The notes under the pieces are model-generated. The model searched no databases. It saw nothing but the letters and a program-made list of their open reading frames with translations, and was not told the DNA's origin. Position numbers and translations under genes: made by a program. A DNA stretch of 64,000 bases from an uncultured Winogradskyella sp. (GTDB lineage Bacteria; Bacteroidota; Bacteroidia; Flavobacteriales; Flavobacteriaceae), in contig NZ_CANMXL010000006.1 of NCBI RefSeq assembly GCF_947501905.1, forward strand, positions 45,636-109,635, in the 5' to 3' direction. Positions 37,330 to 46,378 of this stretch are shown here, piece after piece. The number at the start of each line of letters is the position of its first letter. Position 1 is the first letter of the stretch.

Positions 37330-38334
37330 TTGAATACTAACGAATACTATATAAAACGTTGTTTGCATATTGCAAAAAATGGATTAGGTTCAACTAGACC
37401 TAACCCAATGGTTGGTGCTGTAATTGTATTTGAAAACAAAATTATTGGCGAAGGCTACACAAGTGCATATGGCGGACCACATGCCGAAGTGAATGCAATA
37501 AATGCTGTAAAAGACAAATCACAACTAAGTAAATCTACACTTTATGTAACACTTGAACCTTGTAGTCATCAAGGAAAAACTCCGCCTTGCAGTGATTTAA
37601 TCATTAAACACAAAGTTCCGAAAGTAGTTATTGGCTGCGTTGACGATAATCCTCAAGTCTCAGGAAAAGGTATTGCAAGACTTGAAGCTTCTGGATGTGA
37701 AGTTACAATTGGAGTTCTTGAAAAAAAATGTAAAGCGCACCACAAACGGTTTTTTACGTTTCATAATAATAAGCGCCCTTATATTATTTTGAAATGGGCA
37801 GAAACTAAGGATGGATTTATAGCTCCAAAAGCTAAGAACGAACAAAAACCCGTTTGGATTACCAATAGATACTCAAGGCAATTGGTGCATAAATGGCGAG
37901 CTAATGAGCAAGCCATTTTGGTTGGTACAAATACCGTGATAGAAGACAACCCCAGTTTAACAGTAAGAGACTGGTCTGGCGAAAATCCTATTAGAATTGT
38001 TTTGGATAAGCATTTGAAATTAAACAAGTCAAATTCAATTCTTAATGATGAAGCCAAGACTATTACTATTTCAAAAAAAGACATAGAGTTTAATGCGAAT
38101 TTAGCTCGACAAGTCTGTGATGTTCTATTTCTAGAAAATATAAACTCAATAATAATAGAAGGTGGCGCAAAAACGCTTCAAACATTTATAGATGAAAACC
38201 TTTGGGACGAAGCAAGAGTTTTCACTGGAGAAGCTGAATTTACAGAAGGTATTACTGCTCCTGTTTTAAAAGGAAAGCTAATTTCTGAAGAGCGCATTCT
38301 TAATGACACACTAAAGGTTTATAATCGTGATTAA
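37330..38334 (+). CDS. ribD: Bifunctional riboflavin deaminase/reductase, TTG start
   Basis: A 334-residue RibD that performs the second and third steps of riboflavin synthesis. The N-terminal cytidine-deaminase-like domain binds zinc through HAEVNAI and PCSHQGKTPPCSD. The C-terminal NADPH-dependent reductase domain begins near residue 145 (RPYIILKWAETKDGFIA) and has IEDNPSLTVR and IIIEGGAKTLQTFID. The start is TTG at 37330, giving the standard NEYYIKRCLHIAKNG N-terminus. It overlaps the HAD gene by 8 nt. Confidence 0.96.
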   Translation: MNTNEYYIKRCLHIAKNGLGSTRPNPMVGAVIVFENKIIGEGYTSAYGGPHAEVNAINAVKDKSQLSKSTLYVTLEPCSHQGKTPPCSDLIIKHKVPKVVIGCVDDNPQVSGKGIARLEASGCEVTIGVLEKKCKAHHKRFFTFHNNKRPYIILKWAETKDGFIAPKAKNEQKPVWITNRYSRQLVHKWRANEQAILVGTNTVIEDNPSLTVRDWSGENPIRIVLDKHLKLNKSNSILNDEAKTITISKKDIEFNANLARQVCDVLFLENINSIIIEGGAKTLQTFIDENLWDEARVFTGEAEFTEGITAPVLKGKLISEERILNDTLKVYNRD

Positions 38335-38938
38335 AACTTTAATTTTTGATTTCGGTGATGTCTTTATTAACCTTGATAAGCAAGGTGCTATGTCTAATGC
38401 GCTTCGTTTATTTAAGATGACTGAATTTGAATATGATATGGTTGAAACCAATATAAAATATGAAATTGGTGAAATCTCAACTTCAGAATTTTTAGGTTTT
38501 TATAAAACTAAGTTCCCTTATTTATCAGAGCATAATATTGTACATGCATGGAATTATATTATAAAAGACTTCCCTAATCATAGGTTAGAATTTGCAAAAC
38601 AACTTAAAAAAAGCAACAAGTATAAACTCATATTATTGAGCAATACCAACGAAATGCATATTGACTTTATCAAAGAGAATGTTTCGTTTTATAATGCTTT
38701 TAAAAAATGCTTTGACAAATTCTATTTATCTCATGAAATTAATCTTAGAAAGCCAAATACTAATATTTACGAATTTGTATTAACTCAGAATAACTTAAAC
38801 CCTGAAGAATGCATATTTGTTGATGACACTAAAGAAAATACTGATACAGCTCATAAATTAGGAATACACACTTGGAACATAGATGAAACCAAAGAAGATG
38901 TTGTTAACTTGTTCAAAATCCAGAAACACTTATTTTGA
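38327..38938 (+). CDS. HAD-superfamily phosphatase, GTG start
   Basis: A 203-residue haloacid dehalogenase-like hydrolase (subfamily IA). Motif I is IFDFGDVFINLD, motif II LLSNTNE, motif III the Lys in RKPNTNIYEF, and motif IV FVDDTKENTD. A helical cap is inserted after motif I. It is a soluble phosphatase of unknown substrate; its position after ribD makes a role in dephosphorylating a flavin precursor conceivable, but this is inference. The start is GTG at 38327, inside the end of ribD. The stop overlaps the next TTG start. Confidence 0.9.
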   Translation: MIKTLIFDFGDVFINLDKQGAMSNALRLFKMTEFEYDMVETNIKYEIGEISTSEFLGFYKTKFPYLSEHNIVHAWNYIIKDFPNHRLEFAKQLKKSNKYKLILLSNTNEMHIDFIKENVSFYNAFKKCFDKFYLSHEINLRKPNTNIYEFVLTQNNLNPEECIFVDDTKENTDTAHKLGIHTWNIDETKEDVVNLFKIQKHLF

Positions 38939-39795
38939 TTTATTTAGCACTCAGCATTCTATCTTCTACTGCAATTTTTGTCTTGTTCAAACTATTTAAC
39001 AAGTATAAGATAGATACTTTACAAGCTATAGTCATCAACTATTTTACAGCTTGTACATGCGGATTAATTCACAATAACAATGCTATCGTTGCTTCAGAAA
39101 TCATCTCTTCTGATTGGTTTATTGGTGTAATTTTCCTTGGATTTTTGTTTATAGCCGTATTTAACGTCATGGCCTTAACTGCGCAGAAGAATGGACTTTC
39201 TGTAGCTTCAGTAGCAAGTAAAATGAGTGTTATCATTCCTGTAGTATTTGGAATTTATGTATATAATGAAAGTATTGGGTTCCAAAAAATAATCGGGATT
39301 ATTCTAGCTTTAATCGCTGTGTATTTAACTTCTGTCAAACAAAAAGACAATAATGTCCTTACACAATCTCTATACTTGCCTATTCTCCTATTTTTTGGTT
39401 CAGGAATTATAGATACGTCTATTAATTACTTTGCGCCAGATGATAAAATTCCATTGTTCTCAGGACTAATTTTTGGTTGGGCTTTTATTTTAGGTGCTTT
39501 TATACTTATTTATAAATCCATTAGATTCAATAAAAATTTCAAGGTCAAAAGTATTCTTCCAGGGATAACTTTAGGTTTAGTAAATTATGCATCTATTTAC
39601 TTTTTACTGAAAGCCTTACGAATTGATGGTTTAGAGAGTTCAACACTATTTACGGTTAATAACGTTGCTATAGTTGCTTTTTCTACACTAATTGGTTTGC
39701 TCATCTTTAAAGAACGTATTTCTAATAAAAATTGGCTTGGCATTTTACTAGCACTAATTTCTATAGCTTTGGTTACAATTACAGAATGGAATTAA
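38935..39795 (+). CDS. EamA/DMT-family transporter, TTG start
   Basis: A 286-residue membrane protein with about ten hydrophobic helices in two halves, typical of drug/metabolite (EamA) transporters. Examples are VMALTAQKNGLSVASVAS in the first repeat and YASIYFLLKALRIDGLESS in the second, with the family-like ending NWLGILLALISIALV. The start is TTG at 38935, overlapping the HAD stop (TTGA). It overlaps the YigZ gene by 10 nt. The substrate is unknown. Confidence 0.88.
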   Translation: MIYLALSILSSTAIFVLFKLFNKYKIDTLQAIVINYFTACTCGLIHNNNAIVASEIISSDWFIGVIFLGFLFIAVFNVMALTAQKNGLSVASVASKMSVIIPVVFGIYVYNESIGFQKIIGIILALIAVYLTSVKQKDNNVLTQSLYLPILLFFGSGIIDTSINYFAPDDKIPLFSGLIFGWAFILGAFILIYKSIRFNKNFKVKSILPGITLGLVNYASIYFLLKALRIDGLESSTLFTVNNVAIVAFSTLIGLLIFKERISNKNWLGILLALISIALVTITEWN

Positions 39796-40394
39796 AAGAC
39801 ACATACAAAACAATAACAAGTCCATCTGAAGAGGCTTTGTTTAAAGATAAAAACAGTAAGTTTTTTGGGTATGCATTTCCAGTAAAAACTGAAGATGATA
39901 TAAAACTCCAAATGGAAAAACTAAAGAAAGACCATTACGCTGCTAGGCATTGGTGTTATGCTTATCAACTTGGCACAGAACAACTAAGATATAGAGCTAA
40001 TGATGATGGCGAACCCAACAATTCTGCAGGAATGCCAATCTATGGACAAATACAATCGTTTGATGTTACAAACATATTGATTGTTGTGGTAAGATACTTT
40101 GGAGGTATAAAACTTGGTGTAAGTGGACTTATTAATGCCTACAGAACTGCAGCGCAAATGGCTTTAGAAAATGTTTCAATTACTGAAAAGACTATAGATA
40201 TTGATTATAGTATTCAGTTTGAATATAAAAATATGAGTAAAGCTCTTAGACTACTAAAAGATAATGAGGCGGAAATTATAAGTCAGAAATTAGAATTAGA
40301 CTGCTTAATTACATATTCAATTAGAAAAAGCAAAGCTGAGCAACTTTTTAACATTTTCGAAAATTTTCATGGCGTAGCAATAAAAAAATTATAA
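39786..40394 (+). CDS. YigZ/IMPACT family protein
   Basis: A 202-residue cytoplasmic protein of the YigZ/IMPACT family. Signatures are KFFGYAFPV, HWCYAYQLG, NDDGEPNNSAGMPI and VVRYFGGIKLGVSGLI, with a ferredoxin-like second domain afterward. Biochemical function in bacteria is unsettled; eukaryotic IMPACT regulates translation. I chose ATG at 39786, which begins MELKDTYKT as in relatives. Its stop codon and that of the convergent thioesterase gene share the palindrome TTATAA. Confidence 0.92.
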   Translation: MELKDTYKTITSPSEEALFKDKNSKFFGYAFPVKTEDDIKLQMEKLKKDHYAARHWCYAYQLGTEQLRYRANDDGEPNNSAGMPIYGQIQSFDVTNILIVVVRYFGGIKLGVSGLINAYRTAAQMALENVSITEKTIDIDYSIQFEYKNMSKALRLLKDNEAEIISQKLELDCLITYSIRKSKAEQLFNIFENFHGVAIKKL

Positions 40395-40796
40395 ATTTTT
40401 GTTCTCAATTTTGTCTAACAAATATTTTGGACAACGCGTTGGTCTATTTTTTTTCATATCAATAAACACCAAAACTGTATGTCCTGTTGCCAATAATTCT
40501 TCGTTATCATTTAATAATTCATAGTCAAATTCTATGCTAGCCATAGGTGTTTTTTTAAGAGAAGTTTTTAGCGTTAACAAATCATCATATCGCGCAGAAT
40601 TTTTATATTTTATATTTAGAGATACAACAGGTAACATTATTCCGTTTTCTTCCATAGATTTGTAAGTAATTCCGTACTGTCTTAACCACTCAGTTCTTCC
40701 GACTTCAAAATAACTGGCATAGTTTGCATGGTATACAACGCCCATTTGGTCTGTCTCTCCGTAGCGTACACGAATTTGTGTCTCATTTTTATTCAT
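40389..40796 (-). CDS. Acyl-CoA thioesterase, 4HBT hotdog family
   Basis: About 135 residues forming one hotdog fold of the 4-hydroxybenzoyl-CoA thioesterase/YbgC-FadM type. The signature RYGETDQMGVVYHANYASYF carries the catalytic Asp near residue 16. It probably hydrolyses short or medium acyl-CoAs; the substrate is not known. I chose ATG at 40796 (MNKNETQIRVRYGE); an upstream in-frame ATG at 40832 would add 12 atypical residues. It is convergent with YigZ with a 6-nt overlap at the 3' ends and divergent from dnaA. Confidence 0.9.
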   Translation of the reverse strand: MNKNETQIRVRYGETDQMGVVYHANYASYFEVGRTEWLRQYGITYKSMEENGIMLPVVSLNIKYKNSARYDDLLTLKTSLKKTPMASIEFDYELLNDNEELLATGHTVLVFIDMKKNRPTRCPKYLLDKIENKNL

Positions 40797-41007
40797 GTTT
40801 GTAATTTTCTGTTTAATAAAAAAATTGTACATTTAAAGTTGACAAAAACATGAGAAAAAATTTCTTAAAAATCTAATCAATTTGATTTTTTTTTTAACTT
40901 TTTTGTTCACATATTTGTCAAGCAATAAAAAAACACGTCAGAGAATTTCTATGTCTCTTTTTTTTTGCCCAATTAACTAACTAACTGACAGAAATTTAAA
41001 ATAAAGT

Positions 41008-42435
41008 ATGGATGTAACGGCTCAATCGGTCTGGGGCAATTGTCTCTCTTTTATTAAAGATAATATTCAACCACAAGCTTATAAAACTTGGTTTGAACCT
41101 ATTGTAGCAGTTAAACTTTCCAATAATGCTTTAAGTATTCAAGTTCCTAGTAAATTTTTCTATGAGTGGCTTGAAGAGCATTACGTTAAAATCTTAAAGG
41201 TAGCTTTAACCAAAGAACTTGGTGAAGATGCTAAGTTGGTTTATGTTATTAAAATGGAAAATACTTATGGCAACAGACAGCCATTTACTGAGCGTATTCC
41301 TAGTTCTAACAGAACAGCGGTAAAATCTCAAGATGTAGACGTACCATTCAACAACAAAAACCCTGAGCTTAAAAATCCATTTGTAATTCCAGGAATTAGA
41401 AATGTAAAGATAGAGTCTCAGCTTAATCCTAATTATACTTTCGAGAATTTCTTAGAAGGTGACTCTAATCGTTTGGCAAGAAATGCTGCTATTGCTGTAG
41501 CTAACAAACCTGGTGGCACATCTTTTAATCCTTTATTAATTTTTGGTGGTGTTGGTTTAGGAAAAACACACCTTGCGCATGCAATTGGTGTAGATATTAA
41601 AGATAAATACCCTGAAAAAACGGTATTATATATTTCTGCTGAAAAATTTACGCAACAATATATAGACTCTGTAAAGAAGAATAATAGAAATGATTTTATT
41701 CATTTTTATCAAATTATAGATGTTTTAATTATTGATGATGCTCAGTTCTTTTCTGGTAAAACAGGAACGCAAGATGTATTCTTCCATATATTCAACCATT
41801 TACACCAAAACGGAAAGCAAGTCATATTAACTAGTGATAAAGCGCCCGTTGATATGCAAGATATTGAACAACGTTTGTTATCAAGATTTAAATGGGGATT
41901 ATCTGCTGAATTACAAAGTCCAGACTTTGAAACACGTGTTTCGATTTTAAATAATAAACTCTATCGTGATGGTGTTGAAATGCCAGATGAGATTGTAGAG
42001 TATGTTGCTAAACATATTAAATCTAATGTTAGAGAACTTGAAGGTGCTATTATTTCTTTAATCGCTCAGTCTTCTTTCAACAAAAAAGAAATTACTATAA
42101 ACTTAGCGAAAGACATCGTTGAGAAGTTTGTAAAAAACACAAAACGCGAAGTCTCTATCGATTATATACAGAAAGTAGTTTCAGATTATTTCCAAATGGA
42201 TGTTAGCACATTGCAATCCAAAACAAGAAAGCGTCATATTGTTCAAGCGAGACAATTGGCAATGTTTTTTGCTAAGAAATACACAAAAGCTTCATTAGCA
42301 AGTATTGGTTCTCAAATAGGACAACGTGATCATGCTACTGTACTGCATGCCTGTAAAACTGTAGATAACTTATCATCTACTGACAAGCAGTTTAGAAAAT
42401 ACGTAGAAGATTTATCTAAGAAGTTAACCCTGTAA
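41008..42435 (+). CDS. dnaA: Chromosomal replication initiator protein DnaA
   Basis: A 475-residue DnaA. Domain I (about 1-80) starts with WGNCLSFIKDNIQPQAYKTW and a linker follows. The AAA+ domain III has Walker A GGVGLGKTH, Walker B LIIDDAQFF and sensor region DIEQRLLSRFKWGL. Domain IV binds DnaA boxes through the helix-turn-helix with IGQRDHATVLHACKTV. Length is typical. The 211-nt gap to the thioesterase ATG has poly-T tracts and a small AATCAA-T-TTGATT palindrome, but I found no TTATCCACA-like boxes, so an adjacent origin is not supported. Confidence 0.97.
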   Translation: MDVTAQSVWGNCLSFIKDNIQPQAYKTWFEPIVAVKLSNNALSIQVPSKFFYEWLEEHYVKILKVALTKELGEDAKLVYVIKMENTYGNRQPFTERIPSSNRTAVKSQDVDVPFNNKNPELKNPFVIPGIRNVKIESQLNPNYTFENFLEGDSNRLARNAAIAVANKPGGTSFNPLLIFGGVGLGKTHLAHAIGVDIKDKYPEKTVLYISAEKFTQQYIDSVKKNNRNDFIHFYQIIDVLIIDDAQFFSGKTGTQDVFFHIFNHLHQNGKQVILTSDKAPVDMQDIEQRLLSRFKWGLSAELQSPDFETRVSILNNKLYRDGVEMPDEIVEYVAKHIKSNVRELEGAIISLIAQSSFNKKEITINLAKDIVEKFVKNTKREVSIDYIQKVVSDYFQMDVSTLQSKTRKRHIVQARQLAMFFAKKYTKASLASIGSQIGQRDHATVLHACKTVDNLSSTDKQFRKYVEDLSKKLTL

Positions 42436-42451
42436 TTTTTCAGAATTATTT

Positions 42452-42925
42452 ATGTCTTCCAAACCATCAAAAAGTAAGGTTTTAATGGTTTGCTTAGGTA
42501 ATATTTGCCGCTCTCCATTGGCTCACGGTATTCTAGAGTCTAAATTGTCAAACGATCATTTTTTTGTTGATTCTGCAGGTACAGCTAGTTATCATATTGG
42601 TGAGAAACCAGACCATCGTTCAATTACTGTAGCTAAATCTAAAGGTATTGACATTAGCAAACAAAAAGCAAGACAGTTCATTGAAGCAGATTTTGACAGA
42701 TTTGATATCATTTATGCCATGGATAAGTCTAATTATGATAATATATTATCGCTGGCTCAAAATGAAGAAGATAAGCGTAAAGTAAGACTTATACTAAACG
42801 AAAACCCATCAATAACTAACAAAGCTGTTCCTGACCCTTATTGGGGGAACATGTCAGATTTTGAATATGTTTTTGAGATTTTGGATGAGACTTGTGAGAT
42901 AATTGCTAAGAAATTACTTATATAG
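42452..42925 (+). CDS. Low molecular weight protein-tyrosine phosphatase
   Basis: A 157-residue LMW-PTP. The P-loop CLGNICRSP holds the nucleophilic Cys and the Arg; the general acid Asp lies in VPDPYWG (about 127-133). The remaining fold (AHGILESKL, YAMDKSNYDNIL) agrees. In bacteria these enzymes often control exopolysaccharide or stress responses, but there is no polysaccharide locus here. It starts 16 nt after dnaA and could be cotranscribed with it. Confidence 0.94.
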   Translation: MSSKPSKSKVLMVCLGNICRSPLAHGILESKLSNDHFFVDSAGTASYHIGEKPDHRSITVAKSKGIDISKQKARQFIEADFDRFDIIYAMDKSNYDNILSLAQNEEDKRKVRLILNENPSITNKAVPDPYWGNMSDFEYVFEILDETCEIIAKKLLI

Positions 42926-42941
42926 ATAATTTATGTTTGGT

Positions 42942-42949
42942 TATATTTG
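42942..42949 (+). promoter_or_regulatory. Candidate -7 element of the RsmI-like gene
   Basis: TATATTTG, an exact match in the 28-nt gap after the phosphatase gene. It ends 4 nt before the ATG at 42954, predicting a leaderless mRNA. Confidence 0.4.
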
Positions 42950-42953
42950 AAAT

Positions 42954-43667
42954 ATGAATCCCAAAGGCAAACTCTACCTTATACCTACCCGACTTGGTGA
43001 TAATCCGCCACTAGAAGTTTTACCGCTATCAATAAAAAAGATTATTGAACAACTCGATGATTATATTGTTGAGAACGAAAAAACAGCAAGACGTTTTATA
43101 AAACGTGTAGTCCCTAATAAATCTCAACCTAGTTTAAGACTAAAAGTCTTAAATAAATACACACAAGATTCTGAACTTAATTCTTTTTTAGACCCGTGCT
43201 TAAATGGTATTTCTATGGGTATCATATCTGAGGCTGGCTGTCCTGCAATTGCAGATCCAGGAGCAGATATCGTTAGTATTGCTCATGAATTAGATATTAA
43301 AGTTGTGCCGCTTGTTGGGCCTTCTTCAATTCTACTCGCATTAATGAGTTCTGGAATGAACGGGCAGAGTTTCGCATTTAATGGCTATCTCCCAATTGAT
43401 AAGCAAGAACGTAAACAACAAATTAAATTATTAGAAAAACGTTCTTTGGAGTTAAATCAATCACAATTGTTTATAGAAACACCTTATAGAAATAATCAAA
43501 TGCTGAGTGACTTAGCAACAACACTAAATCAAAACACAAAGGTATGTGTTGCGTGTGATTTGACATTGCCTACAGAATACATTAAAACAAAATCAGCTAA
43601 AGCATGGAAATCTAACACTGAAGATTTTCACAAGCGTCCAGCAATGTTTATAATCCAAAGAGATTAG
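42954..43667 (+). CDS. SAM-dependent methyltransferase, RsmI-like
   Basis: A 237-residue tetrapyrrole-methylase-fold protein. It has the SAM-binding features of RsmI (16S rRNA 2'-O-methyltransferase): GKLYLIPTRLGD, GIISEAGCPAIADPG and VPLVGPSSILLALMSSG, and NGYLPIDKQERK matches the family. It is shorter than RsmI, and flavobacteria usually carry a separate full-length one, so the target may differ. Its last four bases overlap the convergent lysozyme-like gene. Confidence 0.88.
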   Translation: MNPKGKLYLIPTRLGDNPPLEVLPLSIKKIIEQLDDYIVENEKTARRFIKRVVPNKSQPSLRLKVLNKYTQDSELNSFLDPCLNGISMGIISEAGCPAIADPGADIVSIAHELDIKVVPLVGPSSILLALMSSGMNGQSFAFNGYLPIDKQERKQQIKLLEKRSLELNQSQLFIETPYRNNQMLSDLATTLNQNTKVCVACDLTLPTEYIKTKSAKAWKSNTEDFHKRPAMFIIQRD

Positions 43668-44320
43668 ATACGTGCTTTAGCACGTTTATCCGCCTTTACA
43701 AAAGAAGTATCGTAACCAGCAAAGCGCTTCATGTAATACCTTACTGTAGTGCCATAACCATCAGCAAAATTATTAGATCCGTAACTTCTCAAGAATTTCT
43801 TAACACTTCCTGCTCCTGCTAAGTGTGCAGCTGCTAAAATACCAGATTCAGTAACTTCTACACCACCTATTCTCTTACCTTCAAAACGACTAATATCTTT
43901 TCTTAAAATCCATTTATTTCGCTTTGCATTTGCCGTAAATGCTTTTTCTTGCAACTCTGGTGTGTTCAAGAAGTAATTAGGATTATAAATACCTATCATT
44001 TTTAGGGTTTCTTTCCCAAATTGGTATTTTCCTAAATACCCAAAAGTGTTAACAGAGAAATAATTTCCTTGAGACTCTTTAAAAGCCAAAGCTTCTTTAA
44101 AGGCTTCAAATGATTTCCCTAAATATGGTGTAAATACCTGCTCATCTTCTGGTTGAGACGTTTTCTCAACCATAGCAATTTCCTTAGGCGCATTAAAGTC
44201 CAATTCCAAACCATGAGTAGAATACTTCTCATAATCTAAAGTTGTAGGATACAATGCTAATGCAATAAGAAGACAAATTGCAAAAGGAGCTATAACGTTA
44301 GATATTATTTTTTTTAACAT
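43664..44320 (-). CDS. Membrane-anchored lysozyme-like protein
   Basis: 218 residues with an N-terminal signal anchor (about 5-26) and an extracytoplasmic domain from about 65 to 205. The pattern KESQGNYFSVNTFGYLGKYQF and GILAAAHLAGAGSVKKFLR resembles the lysozyme/lytic transglycosylase fold, with a candidate catalytic Glu in ALAFKES. A peptidoglycan-cleaving role is inferred. An exact TAnnTTTG box lies 56 nt upstream. Its 3' end overlaps the convergent methyltransferase gene by 4 nt. Confidence 0.75.
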   Translation of the reverse strand: MLKKIISNVIAPFAICLLIALALYPTTLDYEKYSTHGLELDFNAPKEIAMVEKTSQPEDEQVFTPYLGKSFEAFKEALAFKESQGNYFSVNTFGYLGKYQFGKETLKMIGIYNPNYFLNTPELQEKAFTANAKRNKWILRKDISRFEGKRIGGVEVTESGILAAAHLAGAGSVKKFLRSYGSNNFADGYGTTVRYYMKRFAGYDTSFVKADKRAKARI

Positions 44321-44376
44321 AACAGTAAATTTTAACTAAAGTCGTATTGCAAATACTAACCTTTCAAAATTCGCTG

Positions 44377-44384
44377 CAAAGATA
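44377..44384 (-). promoter_or_regulatory. Candidate -7 element of the lysozyme-like gene
   Basis: The minus strand reads TATCTTTG, identical to the box in front of rplS, 56 nt before the ATG at 44320. Confidence 0.45.
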
Positions 44385-44426
44385 GGTAAAAATATTTTTT
44401 ACTGAAAATCAACACCTTAAACTCGA

Positions 44427-45332
44427 CTAAAAGTAAATATAATGGGCTTTTGCACCATTTTTTCCGTTGAACTCCAAAGTAGGCATTGGCACTTTTATAG
44501 TGTTAAAAACGCTAAAAAGGGTTTTGAGTACGTTAGAATTTGTTTTTATACGTGTTAAATCGATATCCAGACTCAAGTAAAACTGGCGGTATCTATCTTG
44601 GTTTGGGAACGATAAATTATCATTACTACCCGTAAGCATTCCGTTTGCACCATAACCAACCGCAAAGTTTAACCAGTTAGGAATAAAGTCTGTTTTTAAA
44701 AAAGAATTTAGATTAAAACTCAACCAATACGTTTGGCCATTATAATCTTTAAGAAACTCCTCAGTGAATCCATTCCCTAGTTTATCAGGATTTAAAGCTG
44801 CAAATTCTGTTCTACTAAACGAATATTTTAAAGCTATACGTTGTTCATGCCACAACAATTCTTGTCCAACATATAATCCCGTTCCGCTTGCATTCGCTAA
44901 CATATCACCCCATGAAAACCCCCATTCTTGTGAAAAACCATCAAAAACCTCAACAGCAGTCAAAAAAGAAAGTCCTAAAGTAGCGCCATATATAAGTTGG
45001 TCTTTTTGCGATACACCAACCCAATTTAATGACTCAGCACCTACTCTACCCAATTGATAAGATGCATATACATGCCCCAGCTTATCCATTTGTAGCCATT
45101 GGCTATTATCATTAGTGGTTCTGAATTTTGAACGGTCAAAATCAGCATACCATAATTGATCTAAACCCACTAAAGTTAATGTAGCCAAAGAAGCTTGGGA
45201 AATGACTAAAGCGTTTCGTCTTGGTTTATTTAGCGAATCACTTGGTTTTAAGAAGGAATTGATTTTTGATTGCCCATACCCAATAGAGCATAAACAAATA
45301 GTAATCAATATTGAACAAAAAACATTTCTCAA
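44427..45332 (-). CDS. DUF2279 family envelope protein, TTG start
   Basis: A 301-residue exported protein with a signal peptide (about 1-20, ending GYGQ) and a DUF2279 domain. Conserved stretches include MDKLGHVYASYQLGR, EVFDGFSQEWGFSWGDMLAN and YVGQELLWHEQRI. The C-terminal third has alternating beta strands and ends with an aromatic residue (HYIYF), so an outer-membrane-associated location is plausible. The start is TTG at 45332, 1 nt after the mltG stop, making it the last gene of the dapF operon. Function unknown. Confidence 0.8.
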   Translation of the reverse strand: MRNVFCSILITICLCSIGYGQSKINSFLKPSDSLNKPRRNALVISQASLATLTLVGLDQLWYADFDRSKFRTTNDNSQWLQMDKLGHVYASYQLGRVGAESLNWVGVSQKDQLIYGATLGLSFLTAVEVFDGFSQEWGFSWGDMLANASGTGLYVGQELLWHEQRIALKYSFSRTEFAALNPDKLGNGFTEEFLKDYNGQTYWLSFNLNSFLKTDFIPNWLNFAVGYGANGMLTGSNDNLSFPNQDRYRQFYLSLDIDLTRIKTNSNVLKTLFSVFNTIKVPMPTLEFNGKNGAKAHYIYF

Positions 45333-45333
45333 A

Positions 45334-46377
45334 TTACTTTTTTATACCTTTTTGATCTAAATATCTATGATAAGCTCGAGCATTACTATTATGCTGACTT
45401 AAGCTTTTTGCAAACCTATGAAATCCTGGCTTTTTAGGATCTACAGCAAAATAGTAATAATTATGTTTTTCATAGTTAAGCACAGCATCAATAGCAGATA
45501 AGTCAGGCATTGCTATTAACCCTGGTGGAAGTCCAGCATATTTATAGGTGTTATACGGAGAATCTATCTCTTTATGAACATTAAGTACTCGACGTATAAT
45601 TTTATTTTTGTATTTGGGTAATTTATAGGCTGCAAATTTTAGCGTTGGATCAGCATCTAATTTCATTCCTATTTTTATTCTATTAATATATACTCCTGCC
45701 ACTCTTGGTTGTTCTACTTTTTGTTTTGATTCTTCATAAACTATAGATGCCAATGCAATGACCTCATTTTTTGAAAAACCCAGAGCTTTTGCTTTCGCTA
45801 ACCTATCTGCATTCCAAAATCTATTGTATTCTTTGTACATCCGTTCTACAAAACCTTGTGCAGATGTATTCCAAAAGACCTGATAACTATTAGGCAAATA
45901 CATACCCAAAGCTGTCTCTGTTTTAAAGCCTGCTTTAGATAAGAAACTTTCATCTTTCATAGCTTTTAAAAGACTTAGACTATCTACTTCGATTTGAGAA
46001 GAAATTCGTCCAGCTAAATTTTCTAAAGAATTCTGATTATTAAAAGATAGTTTTATAGCAATGTTATTACTTCGGATAGAGTTAATAATCTCATTGTTAT
46101 TCATGCCTTTTTTTATCTGATACTTTCCAGCTTTAACATAAGCGATATACTTTTTTTGCTTTGCCAAAGCATCAAAACTGTCAATATCATCTAGCAACGG
46201 CATTAGTTTTTGCCTTACTTCACGGTAAGTATCTCCACTAGAGATATAGATATATTTTGAATCTTCTTCAAAATTAGTATTTGGACTAAACATTGCATTG
46301 TAGAAATAATAAGCAATTGCTCCAAAAGCAATTAAACCTATTATAGCTATAGCCCAAAGTATCTTTTTTATATACAT
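45334..46377 (-). CDS. mltG: Endolytic murein transglycosylase MltG
   Basis: A 347-residue MltG, an inner-membrane lytic transglycosylase that cuts nascent glycan strands. A transmembrane helix (about 7-28), a LysM-like subdomain and a catalytic YceG domain follow in order. The catalytic Glu lies in ALASIVYEES (about 205-215); other signatures are VAGVYINRIKIGMKLDADPT and SPYNTYKYAGLPPGLI. It is preceded by a GNAT gene (1-nt gap) and followed by the DUF2279 gene. Confidence 0.95.
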   Translation of the reverse strand: MYIKKILWAIAIIGLIAFGAIAYYFYNAMFSPNTNFEEDSKYIYISSGDTYREVRQKLMPLLDDIDSFDALAKQKKYIAYVKAGKYQIKKGMNNNEIINSIRSNNIAIKLSFNNQNSLENLAGRISSQIEVDSLSLLKAMKDESFLSKAGFKTETALGMYLPNSYQVFWNTSAQGFVERMYKEYNRFWNADRLAKAKALGFSKNEVIALASIVYEESKQKVEQPRVAGVYINRIKIGMKLDADPTLKFAAYKLPKYKNKIIRRVLNVHKEIDSPYNTYKYAGLPPGLIAMPDLSAIDAVLNYEKHNYYYFAVDPKKPGFHRFAKSLSQHNSNARAYHRYLDQKGIKK

Positions 46378-46378
46378 A

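Noticed and set aside
40797..41007. Replication origin next to dnaA
   Set aside because: No DnaA boxes of the TTATCCACA type and no repeat array; in Bacteroidota the origin is often not adjacent to dnaA.
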